Of a stretch of 64,000 nt of DNA, positions 35,601 through 47,610 are shown piece by piece (within the stretch, counting starts at the first letter, position 1; each line of letters opens with the position of its first letter). The stretch is taken from the NCBI GenBank assembly GCA_033064195.1, contig JARBJD010000004.1, positions 248,001 to 312,000 on the forward strand. The letters run 5' to 3'. The position numbers and the translations under genes were made by a program. The notes below the pieces were generated by a model that was not told where the DNA came from, did not search any database, and saw only the letters and a program-made list of their open reading frames with translations. The DNA is from Blattamonas nauphoetae (taxonomy: Eukaryota > Preaxostyla > Oxymonadida).

Positions 35601-38600
35601 AGGCATCGTTGAGATATGGAATGGAATACACAATCACATCGATGATCTCAACCGACACATTCCAGAATGTTGTGTTGGATGTGAATTCGTTCTCAACCAG
35701 TCCAGAACCAGCCCGAATCACCTCGTTGACACTGACTGGATATGATGAACTGGACAAGACTGCAGTCTTCTCAGTGGAAGGACGAGTGTTGGTGGAAAAC
35801 GAGAAGTACACAGTCAATGTCCTCTCGTCTTCATCAGCCGCGTTCTGTTTCAATTTCACAGCCAGCTCAACAACAAGTGGAGAAGGATCTGGGATTCTGT
35901 TCTCTGCTGATTCATCGAAAGTGGAGCTGAAATACAACACAGCGTACACCATTTCGACAGTGGAAGACCAGAGTGGAGATGAACTGATCCTCCACTCGAC
36001 ATTCACTTTCTCAACGATTGAAGAACCAACCCGGCTTGTGAAGTTGAACGTTGCTAAATATGATGACGACGAGACGACAGTCTTTGTTGAGCTGATTGGC
36101 CAGAAGTTGGGATCAACTGGAAGCTATTCAGTGGAACTGTCGTTGGATTGTGATGTTGTACACACGATTGACTTCTCGTTGACATCAGAGTCGAAATGGA
36201 TTGGATCAGCGCTTCTCTATCCTTCGTCATCATGCGAGCTGGAATATGGAAAGACGTACGAAGTGAGTAACTTCGCTCAGACTCTGAACTCGTTCACCTC
36301 ATCTCACTTCTTCGAACCCAACACTCTCGAAATCGAACCAGAACCGGCCCGAATCACCTCGTTGAAACTGACTGGATATGATGAACTGGACAAGACAGCA
36401 TTCTTCTCAGTGGAAGGACGAGTGTTGGTGGAAAATGAGAAATACAGAATCAATGTTCTCTCGTCTTCGTCGACAGCATTCAGTTTCAATTTCACAGCCA
36501 GCTCAACAACTCGTGGAGAAGGATCTGCGATTCTGTTCTCTGCTGATGCATCGACAGTGGAGCTGGCATTCGACATGGATTACACAGTTTCGAATGTGAC
36601 TAACAAGAATGGGGATGAACTGATCCTCCACTCGACATTCACTTTCTCGACGATTGTAGCACCAGGCCGAGTGATGAAAATTGGCGATGTTGTTGCTGTG
36701 AACGATTCGAACACGACGACGATTGGACTTGTTGGACTCCACATGGAAATTGGGACATATTCGCTGGAATTGGTGAATGTGGTGGACGATACCGAGAAGC
36801 CAGTGATCACAGCGAGTTTTGATTCAGCGACATCTGGACAGGCCTCTGCCTCGCTGCATCCCACCGTGGAACTGAAATATGGGGGGACATACAGATTGGT
36901 GAAGATGACGACGACGATGGAGAACGCTCGTTCAGTTCATGTTGAGCCGTCTCTCTCGTTCATCGTGACGGACGAGCCGTCTCGGTTGACTGGAATCGGG
37001 ACAGTTGTTGCTGAAGATTCGGACAGACGAGTGAAGATTGTGCTGACAGGAATCAAAATGACGAATGGACCGTTCATACTGACGTTGAACAATTCGAAGA
37101 CGTTGACAGCGACGTTCGAAGCGGATGGAGAGAGTGGGACAGTGTCAGCGATTCTGTTCTCGCAAGACGACTCGAAAGTGGAGCTAGAATACGACACGGA
37201 ATACACAGTGACTGGACTGACAGATAAAGACAACAAACCAACATTCTTCCACTCTTCTCTCTCGTTCGTCACCCCATTCGAACCAGCTCGGCTTGTGAAG
37301 TTGAACGATGCTAAATATGATGACGACGAGACGACAGTCTTTGTTGAGCTGATTGGCCAGAAGTTGGGAACAACTGGAAGCTATTCAGTGGAACTTTCGT
37401 TGGATAGTGATGTGAAGCACACAATTGACTTCTCGTTGACATCAGATTCGAAATGGATTGGATCAGCGCTTCTCTATCCTTCGTCATCATGCGAGCTGGA
37501 ATATGGAAAGACATACGATGTGTCTAACTTCACTCATTCTCTGAACTCGCTCACTTCCTCCCACTTCTTCGAACCTATTACTCTCGAAATCGAAGCTGAA
37601 CCATCTCGCATTGAATCGTTCATCTCTGCCGTTCTGAACAAAGACAGGTTGATGATGACAGCTACATTCACTGGTCAAGCGTTCAAGTTAGAAATGGGTC
37701 CAGTTCTTCTGAGAAAAGATACGAACACTTTTGAATCCATCGGAAATGTCCGATTGGTTGACTCAACACATTGCGAAGCCGACTTCATGATTGGCGATTC
37801 AGAACCAGGTCTTGTTTACGAACAAAGCTACACTCTGGCACGCAAAGATAGTGAAAGTTCATTTTTTGTGACTTCAGACGTGTCTGTTCGTGTTCCAGCA
37901 CCTCCTCTTCTCACACACGTCTCATTCGCTCCTCTGAACAAACTTGGGATTTCTGGTTTGGTTTTGTTTGAAGGAACGGATTTAGAGGCAAACAAAGAAT
38001 ATCAAATCACACTCGAACCATCTTTCTCATTCACGATTCGCATTTCTAATTCTACATCAGCATCGTCTTCTCCTCTTCTTGTTGGCTGGAACGATTCTCT
38101 TCCATTCTCCACAACATTCAAGATTGCCTCAATCACACCAGTCGATCCATCAGATGGAGATGTTCTGAACAAATCGTTGCTCTCATTCAACACATCTGAT
38201 CGTCCAACAGAATTGTTCATCCATCTTGATTCGAAATCGACAGACTTGTCTCTGTTTTGTGGGACATTCGAAAATCCTTGCCCAACAATTGAGAGTGGAT
38301 GGAAAATTGTGAATGGATTAAGATTTGCTCGGCCAACATTGGGAATCATCGACTCCACGACTCTCTCCTCGCAACTGACAGTCTCGAAAGGGATGCATGT
38401 TCTGCTGACACATGGAAGCAACTCCGAGCCGACTCTGAAAATCCCATCGTCAACGACACACTCAAACGGATCGGGGCTGATTGTGGTGACTATGGCCTCG
38501 CTGGAGATTGTGAATGTGGACATCGTTCTCGATTCGCCTCTCTTGTCGTTCGTTCTGCTCTCCGCTATTTCGTCTGGACTCCTCCTGAAAGATGGTCTGA

Positions 38601-40423
38601 TCACACAAAACCGCCCAAACTCCAATCCTGACTCCAACTCAGACATCTGCTCGTGGTCGACAGGAATCATCCAAACAATCGACTGTGTAATGAACATCAC
38701 ATTCAATGCATTCACTCGCATCTCGTCCGGTGTGATCAACATGAAAGGAGGAAATTTGACGCTCACATCGTCGTCGTTCTCTGATACTTCCGCTTCGCTC
38801 GATCTCTATCCATCATTCAATCGAAACATCCACTGTTCAGACGATGGACATATTACTGTTTTCAGCATCCCAAATGGGGGAGATGGGTCGAAAGAGCATC
38901 CTTCAGCTTGGATGTCGATTGAGGAATGTGTGTTGAGTGGGAAAGACGCTCCGATTGACTCGCCTCTGTTCGTTCCAACTCTCTCCAAAACATCACATAG
39001 CAAGTTGGACAAGAAAGCTGGCCACTTCGATGTTCAGATTGAGGGCAAAACGCTGATTCCATGTGGTCTGTTCCTGGAAGTGTTTGAAGTTTCGAAAGAC
39101 AAAAGAGAAGGCCAATGGACAAACTTTGAACTGTCCCAATCTTCCTGCGCGTCCTTCACGGAAACAGCAATCGCATTCAAGCTGCCACTCTCCAAATTGA
39201 CATCGCTGGACCCAAATTTGGAATGGCGTGGTCGACTGATGTTTGGAAATGGTCAAGCCACTTCAGACACGTTCCTTGTTCAGGCTTCGTCGAAAGAGAG
39301 ACTGGCCCAGTCAGTGAAGGAGAACATGAAATGGTGGCTTCCTCTTGTGCTTGTGCTGGCTGCATCCGCCATCCTCATCATCTTCATCATCATTGTCTGT
39401 TGTCGCCGACGAAACACAAAGAAAGAAGAAACAAAGAAAGTGAAAGAAGAAATGGATATCACACCTGAAGATCTGGACATTGCCAAACACGATGAGTATC
39501 CAAACATGGCCAGCACCATCCTCGATCCAACAGCGCACTATTCCTCCTTCGTCGACACAAAAACCGATCAGAGCGACCAAACCAACAGGATTCCTCAAAC
39601 GCCATCAAATCTTGTGAAACCCGGACAGGTTAATGTTCTGAAAGTGCAGACAGATGCGTATGGGCAAGAAGTGGTCAAAGAAGGATATGCGAATGCTGGA
39701 GACACGCTCTACAACAGACTGCACGGGACTGGGAAAGACACTCCTCTGGACAGGAAGAAGATGAGGCATGATTTGGTTGCTTCGCTCAAACAGATTTACA
39801 GACTTCGACCGAGTGCTCTCATTTTCGCCAGGTTGACTCCATTTTGGGTGTTTCTCGACCAATTTGACAATCTCAGTGTGAGAATGAGTGATGTTGGTGA
39901 AACCGAACTGCAGGGAGGCACAGGCCAACCAGGAAATTCTGAGAATTTGAAGAAGGTTGTGGATGATGGGAAGCATTGGGAGCCACCAGAACAAGCCGAA
40001 TGCAAGGTCGAAGTTGACACATCGAAAGTGACGGGTTTTCGGCTTGGCCTTCTCCTGTGGGAAATCACGACGGGTCAGATACCGTTCGGGGAGACGGACG
40101 GAGTGAATGCGCAGCGGCAGGTGGGGATTGGAGTGCTGCCGCGGATGGACGAAGTGCGACCGACTGAGCTTGTTGATCTGATCTCCGACTGCCTCTCGCT
40201 GGACCCTCTGAATCGCCCGTCGCTGAATGACATCGAAACACGTCTCTCCTCCATCGACTCCCCGACGCTTGTGAAGGAGAATGAAGGAGTGCATCTACCA
40301 CATCGAATAGAACAAGTGGACCACGTCTTTCCAGGCAAACCCGTTAGAGGAAAGGAACCAGGTGAAGCGTGGGATGTTCACGAGGCTCACCACACATTCT
40401 CGTTGTCAGGATCAATCGAATGA
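32608..40423 (+). CDS. Copy A: large type I membrane receptor, beta-helix ectodomain plus degenerate kinase-like tail
   Basis: A signal peptide (MGHSLFVLLFTTIWTLPLA) opens the gene. The frame is interrupted after SSIF by the 521-bp MITE and then runs open from about 33551 to TGA at 40423. The ectodomain begins with pectin-lyase-like beta-helix turns (GGAVQYYS, GAVYLIATTSLLFNCAFVGC; about 33600-34780). About nine immunoglobulin-like repeats of roughly 100 residues follow, with a recurrent 'EPxR' hinge (about 34840-38200), then a second beta-helix-like part. One membrane helix (LPLVLVLAASAILIIFIIIV) lies near 39330-39395, followed by basic CCRRRNTKK. The cytoplasmic tail has a kinase C-lobe pattern: RMSDVGETEL in place of DFG, WEPPEQ for APE, RLGLLLWEITTGQIPF and DPLNRPS. 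The Gly loop, catalytic Lys and HRD are not visible, so it is probably a pseudokinase. The MITE separates the signal peptide exon from the rest unless it is spliced out; I found no phase-consistent splice. Confidence 0.8.
33030..33550 (+). mobile_element. 521-bp hAT-like MITE, copy 1, inside copy A
   Basis: Flanked by an exact 8-bp target duplication (AGCATATT at 33022-33029 and 33551-33558). Terminal inverted repeats are CAGGCATCTG and CAGGCTTCTG. The right end carries several TGGGATCA-like subterminal repeats. There is no transposase; one 80-codon open frame (from 33075) is kept in both copies but has no recognisable domain. The 8-bp duplication and CAGG start are typical of the hAT superfamily. 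The target is a coding exon that copy B preserves uninterrupted. Confidence 0.88.
34840..38200 (+). repeat. Immunoglobulin-like repeat region of receptor copy A
   Basis: Roughly nine protein repeats of about 100 residues. Most carry the core 'FSVEGRVL...YTVNVLSS' or 'VFVELIGQKLGSTGSYSVEL', a 'LYPS..CELEYGKTYEVSN' strand, and a closing 'F.....EPxRL'. Neighbouring units are close at the DNA level, for example those starting near 35705 and 36350 and those near 36040 and 37290. This suggests expansion by unequal crossing-over. The same set exists in copy B, 43080-45900. Confidence 0.8.
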
Positions 40424-41335
40424 TCGACTAGTTAAATTGAGCACGGATACACCTGAGTTTCTCATTTCACTCATCTCTACCCAAACAACTTCAGTTCAAC
40501 TATTTCCATACACCCAATGCACGCGCAGTCTTTGTCCTCACGTCATTCAAATAGTACTCGAAGATCGCGTGCTCTTCTTCCTTCCACTGTTCAATCATTT
40601 CTTCTTTTTTTGACACGTGCCTTCGTTCTTCAGTCGTCTCGTCTTCTTTCTGGACACCTGAAATGCTATTCTGTTTCCATTAACAATCTGTTTCTCTCAC
40701 CCCTTTTTTCTCTGTTCGTTTGGGTTGTCCTTTCTTTATTTTTTAGCGCCCTTAAGATTGCGATTGTGTGCTCGCCTTCCATCATCGCCTCACCCTCCGA
40801 ACCATCATCCATCCTTTCAATCAGCCATCTGGTTAACACTTGTTGTGCGAAGATGTGGGAAGATGCACCTTTCGCTTTTCTGCATTCTGTTGTCGGAGGG
40901 AGTTCAACAATCACTCACATTGTTGGACGCCGTCCATGTCGGCGGCGTGTCTTTGTTTCTCCTCTTGACCTCCCATTTCTCATGTCACCTCAACTTTCAC
41001 TCACAATTTTTGCCTCAATTTCACTACTTTCCATTTTTTCCGAATGATATGCCAAAATTCACAACAATATTGGAGAGGGAGATCGAAATTTTATTAATTT
41101 CGAGTTGAGTATTGAGGAAACGTTTTGTCATGGGGGGATCACAAACTGGTCAGTCATCCTCAGAACGTTATTGTTGAAATGACAACTGTGATCGAAGTTC
41201 CCAATGGATGTATGTTCATTTCGCCTATTATTGATGATTCCTTCCTTTTCTTCTCATTCGTTTGACGTGACCCATCATCCTTATTAGAACAATGGGTCTG
41301 ATCTTTACCACTCATCAGATTCATATAGATTAGAG
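40424..41335. other. 3' flank of copy A, duplicated; contains a kinase exon-1 remnant
   Basis: No complete gene. This flank is nearly the same as 61278-62080. A short plus-strand stretch ending ...GTTCCCAATGGATGTATGTT, at about 41195-41220, corresponds to the first exon and donor site of the kinase gene at 62049. Here it is cut off and followed directly by the promoter-side sequence of copy B. Open frames of 80-170 codons in this flank are not conserved as protein and look accidental. Confidence 0.6.
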
Positions 41336-44300
41336 ATGGGGCACTATCTTTTTGTCTTACTCTTCACCACTATCTCGAGTCTCCCCTTGGCTCCGCCTCA
41401 ACATCTCCGGGAGTGTCTATCAACCAAAGCGAAAACTCTTTCTTCAACAACTTTCGATGCAAAACAGATACAGCTCCCTGCAAATGTCCATCTTGTTGCT
41501 GAGTCGTTGGAAATCATTAATCAAGACATTCATCTTGTGGGACACAACACAACACTCACACCAGAGATAGTCAAAACGAGTGTGAACCAATTCCAAAAGG
41601 ATGAGACTGAAGCCCAAACTCAGTGTCAATCAAAATCCGGCAATTCTCTCTCAGCATTAATTTCAAAAAGAGTAGTCATGCTCAATTTGCAGAATAGCAC
41701 AGTTCAAGTTCGACGTGTAACAATTGACAATAGCGAGAGAGAAAGCAGCATCTTCCTTGTTGAAAGTTCGACAGTGCTCTTTGAAGAAGGGAAGCTGGCC
41801 TCTTGTGGATTCGAATCGCCATTTGTTGTTGTCAGCTCGGAGGAATCGGCATCAACTTTTGGGTCAAGAATTGTTGTGTCGTCAAGTGAGATTGTGTGGA
41901 AAGAAGACACTCAACCGCCATTGGTTGACACATTGTCCACTTCAGCTGGCATCTCTGTGTTTGGATCTGGTCTTCGCTTTGACTCAAAGATTCATTCGTC
42001 TGGAACTGGTCCTCTCTTCTCGTTTGGACTGCATCCATCGTCAGGGGAGATTGTTCCCCTCCGACCTGATTCATCGACAACCACACATCTTTCGGCATGT
42101 TCACTTGTGAACATGAGCAGTTCTTGCGCTTCGAATTGTGAATCGTTGCCGTCTCTGAAATTCGGGTCGTGTGTGTCGCAAACATTGGTCGGCTGTTCGC
42201 TTTCCCGCTCGTCGAACCACCAAAGCGGGACGGGAATGCTGGACATCAACATGGGAGGCTCTCTGCTCTGCCAGAACTCGTCATTCTCGCAATGCACACG
42301 AACCTCCAATGCCGCCACAACAGAACAATACCAACACTACAATAGCACACATTCCCGATATACTCTCCCAACAGGTGTTACATCCCTCTCCTTCGTCCTC
42401 TGCACATTCAACACAAAAACGTTCAACTTAGTTGAAGATAGGGGAGGATCTGCGATCTTCTTGTTAGACGTTAAAGCCACCCTCTCCATCTCAAAGTGCT
42501 TCTTCCACAAATGCACAGTGACAGGAAAAAGCAATGACGGTGGTGCGATTCAGTATTACTCAAGAGCAGCCACAGAATCCGGAGTGTCTCTCCTCGATTC
42601 GTCCTTCACTGAATGTGCGTCAACTTACAATTTTGATTTCTCTTCAGCAGGTGCCATCGTCGCAGACCACACTGGACCATCAACGATCTCGAACTGTATA
42701 TTCGACAACTGTTGGGCGGGAGGTCGTGGAGGCGCTAGGTATCTCATAGCCACCCCATCCCTTCTCTTCAATTGTGCATTTCTCGGATGCTATACCAACG
42801 CTTATGGGGGCGGACTGCTTCTAGTAGCAACCCCATCAGTGGAAATGAAATTTGTTCAGTTTCGGGGATGCTCAGCGAAGAATCCAACTGCTTCAAGCGA
42901 TGTGGCAACTTTGATAGTGAGCCAGACGCTTTTGACTTCAACCTCAGTTCAATTTTGTGATTCGACATCTGGTAGTCCCAATATCTATCATGGAGACACG
43001 AGTTCACCGGATGGGTCATTGATCCCACAGGTCAGACACGTGACAGTTGTCTCGTCGTCGGTGAAGATTGTAGGAACAACAGCGACAGTTTCCATGACGA
43101 TGAGTGAGAAGATCAAGGGAAAGATGGGAGTGTTGTTGGAAGGAGCGAATGTTCCTCGTCTTGTTTTCCTGACATTTGGAACATCGACAACGCCATCGAC
43201 GACAGCCACCGCTGACTTCACTTTGAGCACAACGACAATCCTGCCAACTCTGGAGAGTGGGAAGACATACACAATCCGATCATGGTCGTTCCCATACGAC
43301 CAGGCAGGAGTGGATGGAGTGACAGGAAGCACAATCGATCCAACAACAGCATCGATTGCTATTTCAGGCTATTACTTTCGAGAAGGATCGTATCAGATGA
43401 AAGTGAAGACAGACAATCAAGACGAACTGACAATCTCTCTGACGTCGCCCACTCTCTCATCGCTGACTGGGACATTCGGAATGTCAGCGACAGACTCGTC
43501 GAAGTTGCGATATGCTCGAGAATACGAAGTGAAGAGCATCGTGTTCAACTCGAAGTCGCTCAGCCAACCGACTCCTCTCTCCTTTAGCATTCCTTATCCC
43601 TCAGCACGACTCACCACGATCGCGCAAGTGAACTCGACTGACTGGGTGACACTCTCGTTTGAAGGAAGTGGATTTGTGGCAGAATCGTACATCATCACAT
43701 TGTCTGGAAGGGATGAAGATGGATTGACTCATGAAACGACAATCACTCGTGCTCCGACATCACTGACAGCGTTGCCTGTTGTGAACATGTCGCTTTATCC
43801 TCTGGACGAGGCATCGTTGAGATATGGAATGGAATACACAATCACATCGATGATCTCAACCGACACATTCCAGAATGTTGTGTTGGATGTGAATTCGTTC
43901 TCAACCAGTCCAGAACCAGCCCGAATCACCTCGTTGACACTGACTGGATATGATGAACTGGACAAGACTGCAGTCTTCTCAGTGGAAGGACGAGTGTTGG
44001 TGGAAAACGAGAAGTACACAGTCAATGTCCTCTCGTCTTCATCAGCCGCGTTCTGTTTCAATTTCACAGCCAGCTCAACAACAAGTGGAGAAGGATCTGG
44101 GATTCTGTTCTCTGCTGATTCATCGAAAGTGGAGCTGAAATACAACACAGCGTACACCATTTCGACAGTGGAAGACCAGAGTGGAGATGAACTGATCCTC
44201 CACTCGACATTCACTTTCTCAACGATTGAAGAACCAACCCGGCTTGTGAAGTTGAACGTTGCTAAATATGATGACGACGAGACGACAGTCTTTGTTGAGC

Positions 44301-45914
44301 TGATTGGCCAGAAGTTGGGATCAACTGGAATCTATTCAGTGGAACTGTCGTTGGATTGTGATGTTGTACACACGATTGACATCTCGTTGACATCAGAGTC
44401 GAAATGGATTGGATCAGCGATTCTCTATCCTTCGTCATCATGCGAACTGGAATATGGAAAGACATACGATGTGTCTAACTTCACTCAGACTCTGAACTCG
44501 TTCACCTCATCTCACTTCTTCGAACCCAACACTCTCGAAATCGAACCAGAACCGGCCCGAATCACCTCGTTGAAACTGACTGGATATGATGAACTGGACA
44601 AGACAGCATTCTTCTCAGTGGAAGGACGAGTGTTGGTGGAAAACGAGAAGTACACAGTCAATGTCCTCTCGTCTTCATCAGCCGCGTTCTGTTTCAATTT
44701 CACAGCCAGCTCAACAAATCGTGGAGAAGGATCTGGGATTCTGTTCTCTGCTGATTCATCGAAAGTGGAGCTGAGATACAACGCAACGTACACCGTTTCG
44801 ACAGTGGAAGACAAGAATGGAGATGAACTGATCCTCCAGTCACCGTTCCCTTTCACAACGATTGAAGAACCAGGCCGAGTGATGAAAATTGGCGATGTTG
44901 TTGCTGTGAACGATTCGAACACGACGACGGTTGCACTTGTTGGACACCACATGCAAATTGGGACATTTTCGCTGGAATTGGTGAATGTGGTGAACGAGAC
45001 AGAGAAGCCAGTGATCACAGCGAGTTTCGAGTCAGCGACAACTGGACTGGCCTCTGCCTCACTCTATCCCACAGCGGAACTGAAATATGGGGGGACATAC
45101 AGATTGGTGAAGATGACGACGACGATGGAGAACGCTCGTCCAGTTCATGTTGAGCCGTCTCTCTCATTCATCGTGACGGACGAGCCGTCTCGGTTGACTG
45201 GAATCGGGACAGTTGTTGCTGAAGATTCGGACAGACGTGTCAAGATTGCGCTGACAGGAATCAAAATGACAAATGGACCGTTCATACTGACGTTGAACAA
45301 TTCGAAGACGTTGACAGCGACGTTCGGAGCAGATGGAAAGAGTGGGACGATGTCAGCGATTCTGTTCTCGCAAGACGACTCGAAAGTGGAGCTAGAATAC
45401 GACACGAAATACACAGTGACTGGACTGACAGATAAAGACAACAAACCAACATTCTTCCACTCTTCTCTCTCGTTCGTCACCCCATTCGAACCAGCTCGGC
45501 TTGTGAAGTTGAACGTTCCTAAATATGATGACGACGAGACGAGGATTTTTGTTGAGCTGATTGGCCAGAAGTTGGGAACAACTGGAAGCTATTCAGTGGA
45601 ACTGTCGTTGGATAGTGATGTGAAGCACACGATTGACATCTCGTTGACATCAGAATCGAAATGGATTGGATCAGCGATTCTCTATCCTTCGTCATCATGC
45701 GAGCTGGAATATGGAAAGACGTACGAAGTGAGTAACTTCACTCATACTCTGAACTCGTTCACCTCATCTCACTTCTTCGAACCCAACACTCTCGAAATCG
45801 AACCAGAACCGTCTCGTATTGAGTCGTTTATTTCAGCCTCTCTCTCAAAAACCAGATCGATGATGACTGCCAAATTCGAAGGAAGAGCATTCAAATCTGG
45901 AATGGGCCCAGTTA

Positions 45915-46365
45915 TAGTGGAAATTTAACCCGATACTTTGATTTAACCCGATACTTTTCCCCCATTTTTTGGACCCCTCTTTCCATCCATCCCATATTTC
46001 TCGGAACCCATAAATTTTTGGGGCCCACCATTTCCGGGTTGGATATCTACCCTCCCCCATCAATCACTTGAGGCAGAAATCGAACCTCCAAAATAGGATC
46101 CACGGGTGGGGTCTCCTATTTAGGAGTCTTTTTTTTCTGATTTTTTTGACCCTTTTTGGCTCCCAAATAGGAGGTCCTTAACATTTAAGCTTAGGACAGC
46201 CGAACTTCACGACCACTTTTCTCCACGCCTGTTCATGATTTTTCAATCCCAGTTCATTTCTGGTGATTTGGGATGGTTTTCTCTCAAAATGACAATTTTT
46301 TGAAAAATGAAAAATCTTGGGGGGATCTGGGTGGAAATTTAGGGTGAAATATTGATTTGCCTGTA
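45915..46365 (+). repeat. Left 451-bp terminal inverted repeat
   Basis: It mirrors 50279-50729 base for base as far as I can follow. It contains two direct copies of a TTTAACCCGATACTTT motif at the outer tip, which could be a transposase-binding repeat. Weaker symmetry continues inward on both sides (ACCCTGAGCAAACG versus the reverse of 49720-49783), so the original repeat was longer. Confidence 0.88.
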
Positions 46366-46919
46366 GAATTACCCTGAGCAAACGTGCAAACACACCCTGA
46401 ACAGTGTGTGCTGGAGCAAAAAGTTCGTCAGCACAACTTGCACACTTGGTAAACCAAACGATCGGTGGGATGGATCACCAGAATAACACTTCTCGTGGTA
46501 AACAGCCTCCTTCTTGGAGTGTATTTCCTTTTGAATCAGACTATAATGAGGAATTCAGAGTCCAGTCTGATCAATAGTCAAGGCTTTACACAAAATATTG
46601 AAAGATGAGTTCGTTTTTCCAATATTCCTTCGTTTCGGCGAGAAAGGTGATGATTAGCCAACAATTCGACATTATTTTAATGTAATTTCGTCCAAATTGA
46701 TCAAATAATATTTGTTTCAATCGATTTTCCACCATTATTCATGGATTCGATCATCCTCCAGATTCTGTGCTGATATTCAGAAATGATGGGCCCAAAGTGC
46801 ACAAGATCGAACAACATGCACAAACCACCACAAACACCACATCCAACACAATGACTTCTGAAGCGATCAATCGAAAGATCGTGTGTTTTCTCGACTCTCT
46901 TTCATCTTTCTTCATGTTG

Positions 46920-47610
46920 TTATGCTCTATATCTCATATCACCCTCTCAGATTGGGGCCAAAACAGAGAACATTATTGTGCAGGATTGGTATGTCCCGCT
47001 TTCGTTCACCTCTCTTTTTTTGACTTTACACTTCTTTCGAACATAATTACAGATGGATTGAAGATGGAATGAGATGGATCCAACTGCCCGTCTCGTTCGG
47101 TCAATAAAATGCTGAAATGCTCGCACTGTATGTCGCCCTCTCTTTTTACCTCTCTCTTTATTGTTTTTTTCTAAGTTGGGACTTAATTGTTGATAGATTG
47201 ACAATGAAAAGTGAATGATCAAACTGGCCGTCTCCTTCGGGCAAGGAAATGCAGAAGAGCACACACTGTAAGCTTCCCTCTCTGTTGACCTCTCTATTTA
47301 TTGTTTCTTCTCTTTTTTAAGACCTAATCACCAATCGATACGGTGTGAAAGGACTCTGATCAAACCTTTTGTCCTGATCGGACAGTGAATTGCATTATTA
47401 CGCACACCGTGTGTTCTTCTCTTTATTTGCCTCAATTTTTATTGTTTTTCTTCTTTTTAAGACTTACTGAGCAATAGGTACCTTGTGAAATGACTCTGAT
47501 CAAACGGGCTGTCATAATCAGACGATGCGATGCCGAAGAGCACCAACTGTATGTTCATCCCTTTGTTTCCTCTCATTTATCTTCTTGACTTATCATTCTC
47601 TCTCTCCTTG
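46920..47610 (+). repeat. Tandem array of five degenerate 140-bp exon-intron-like units
   Basis: Donor-like sites (GTATGT, GTAAGC or GTGTGT) recur at 46989, 47128, 47268, 47409 and 47549, spaced 139-141 bases. Each follows a short coding-like segment containing ACTCTGATCAAAC or a variant and a GAGCACACACT-like end. Each precedes a pyrimidine-rich stretch that, in the later units, ends in TTTTAAG. Within units the coding-like parts are degenerate. Confidence 0.75.

Larger units (their letters stand above)
32567..41290. repeat. Unit of a tandem segmental duplication (second unit about 41291-62130)
   Basis: Sequence from just before copy A (caatgggtctgatc, 32573) to about 41290 reappears from 41291 to about 62130, once the three insertions are removed. 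It includes the receptor gene, its 3' flank (40424-41200 versus 61278-62080) and an exon-1 remnant of the following kinase gene. The junction lies near 41230-41291. Confidence 0.8.

Noticed and set aside
40517-41047. 176-codon open frame downstream of copy A
   Set aside because: Low-complexity composition, and the equivalent region after copy B keeps only part of it; treated as duplicated spacer.
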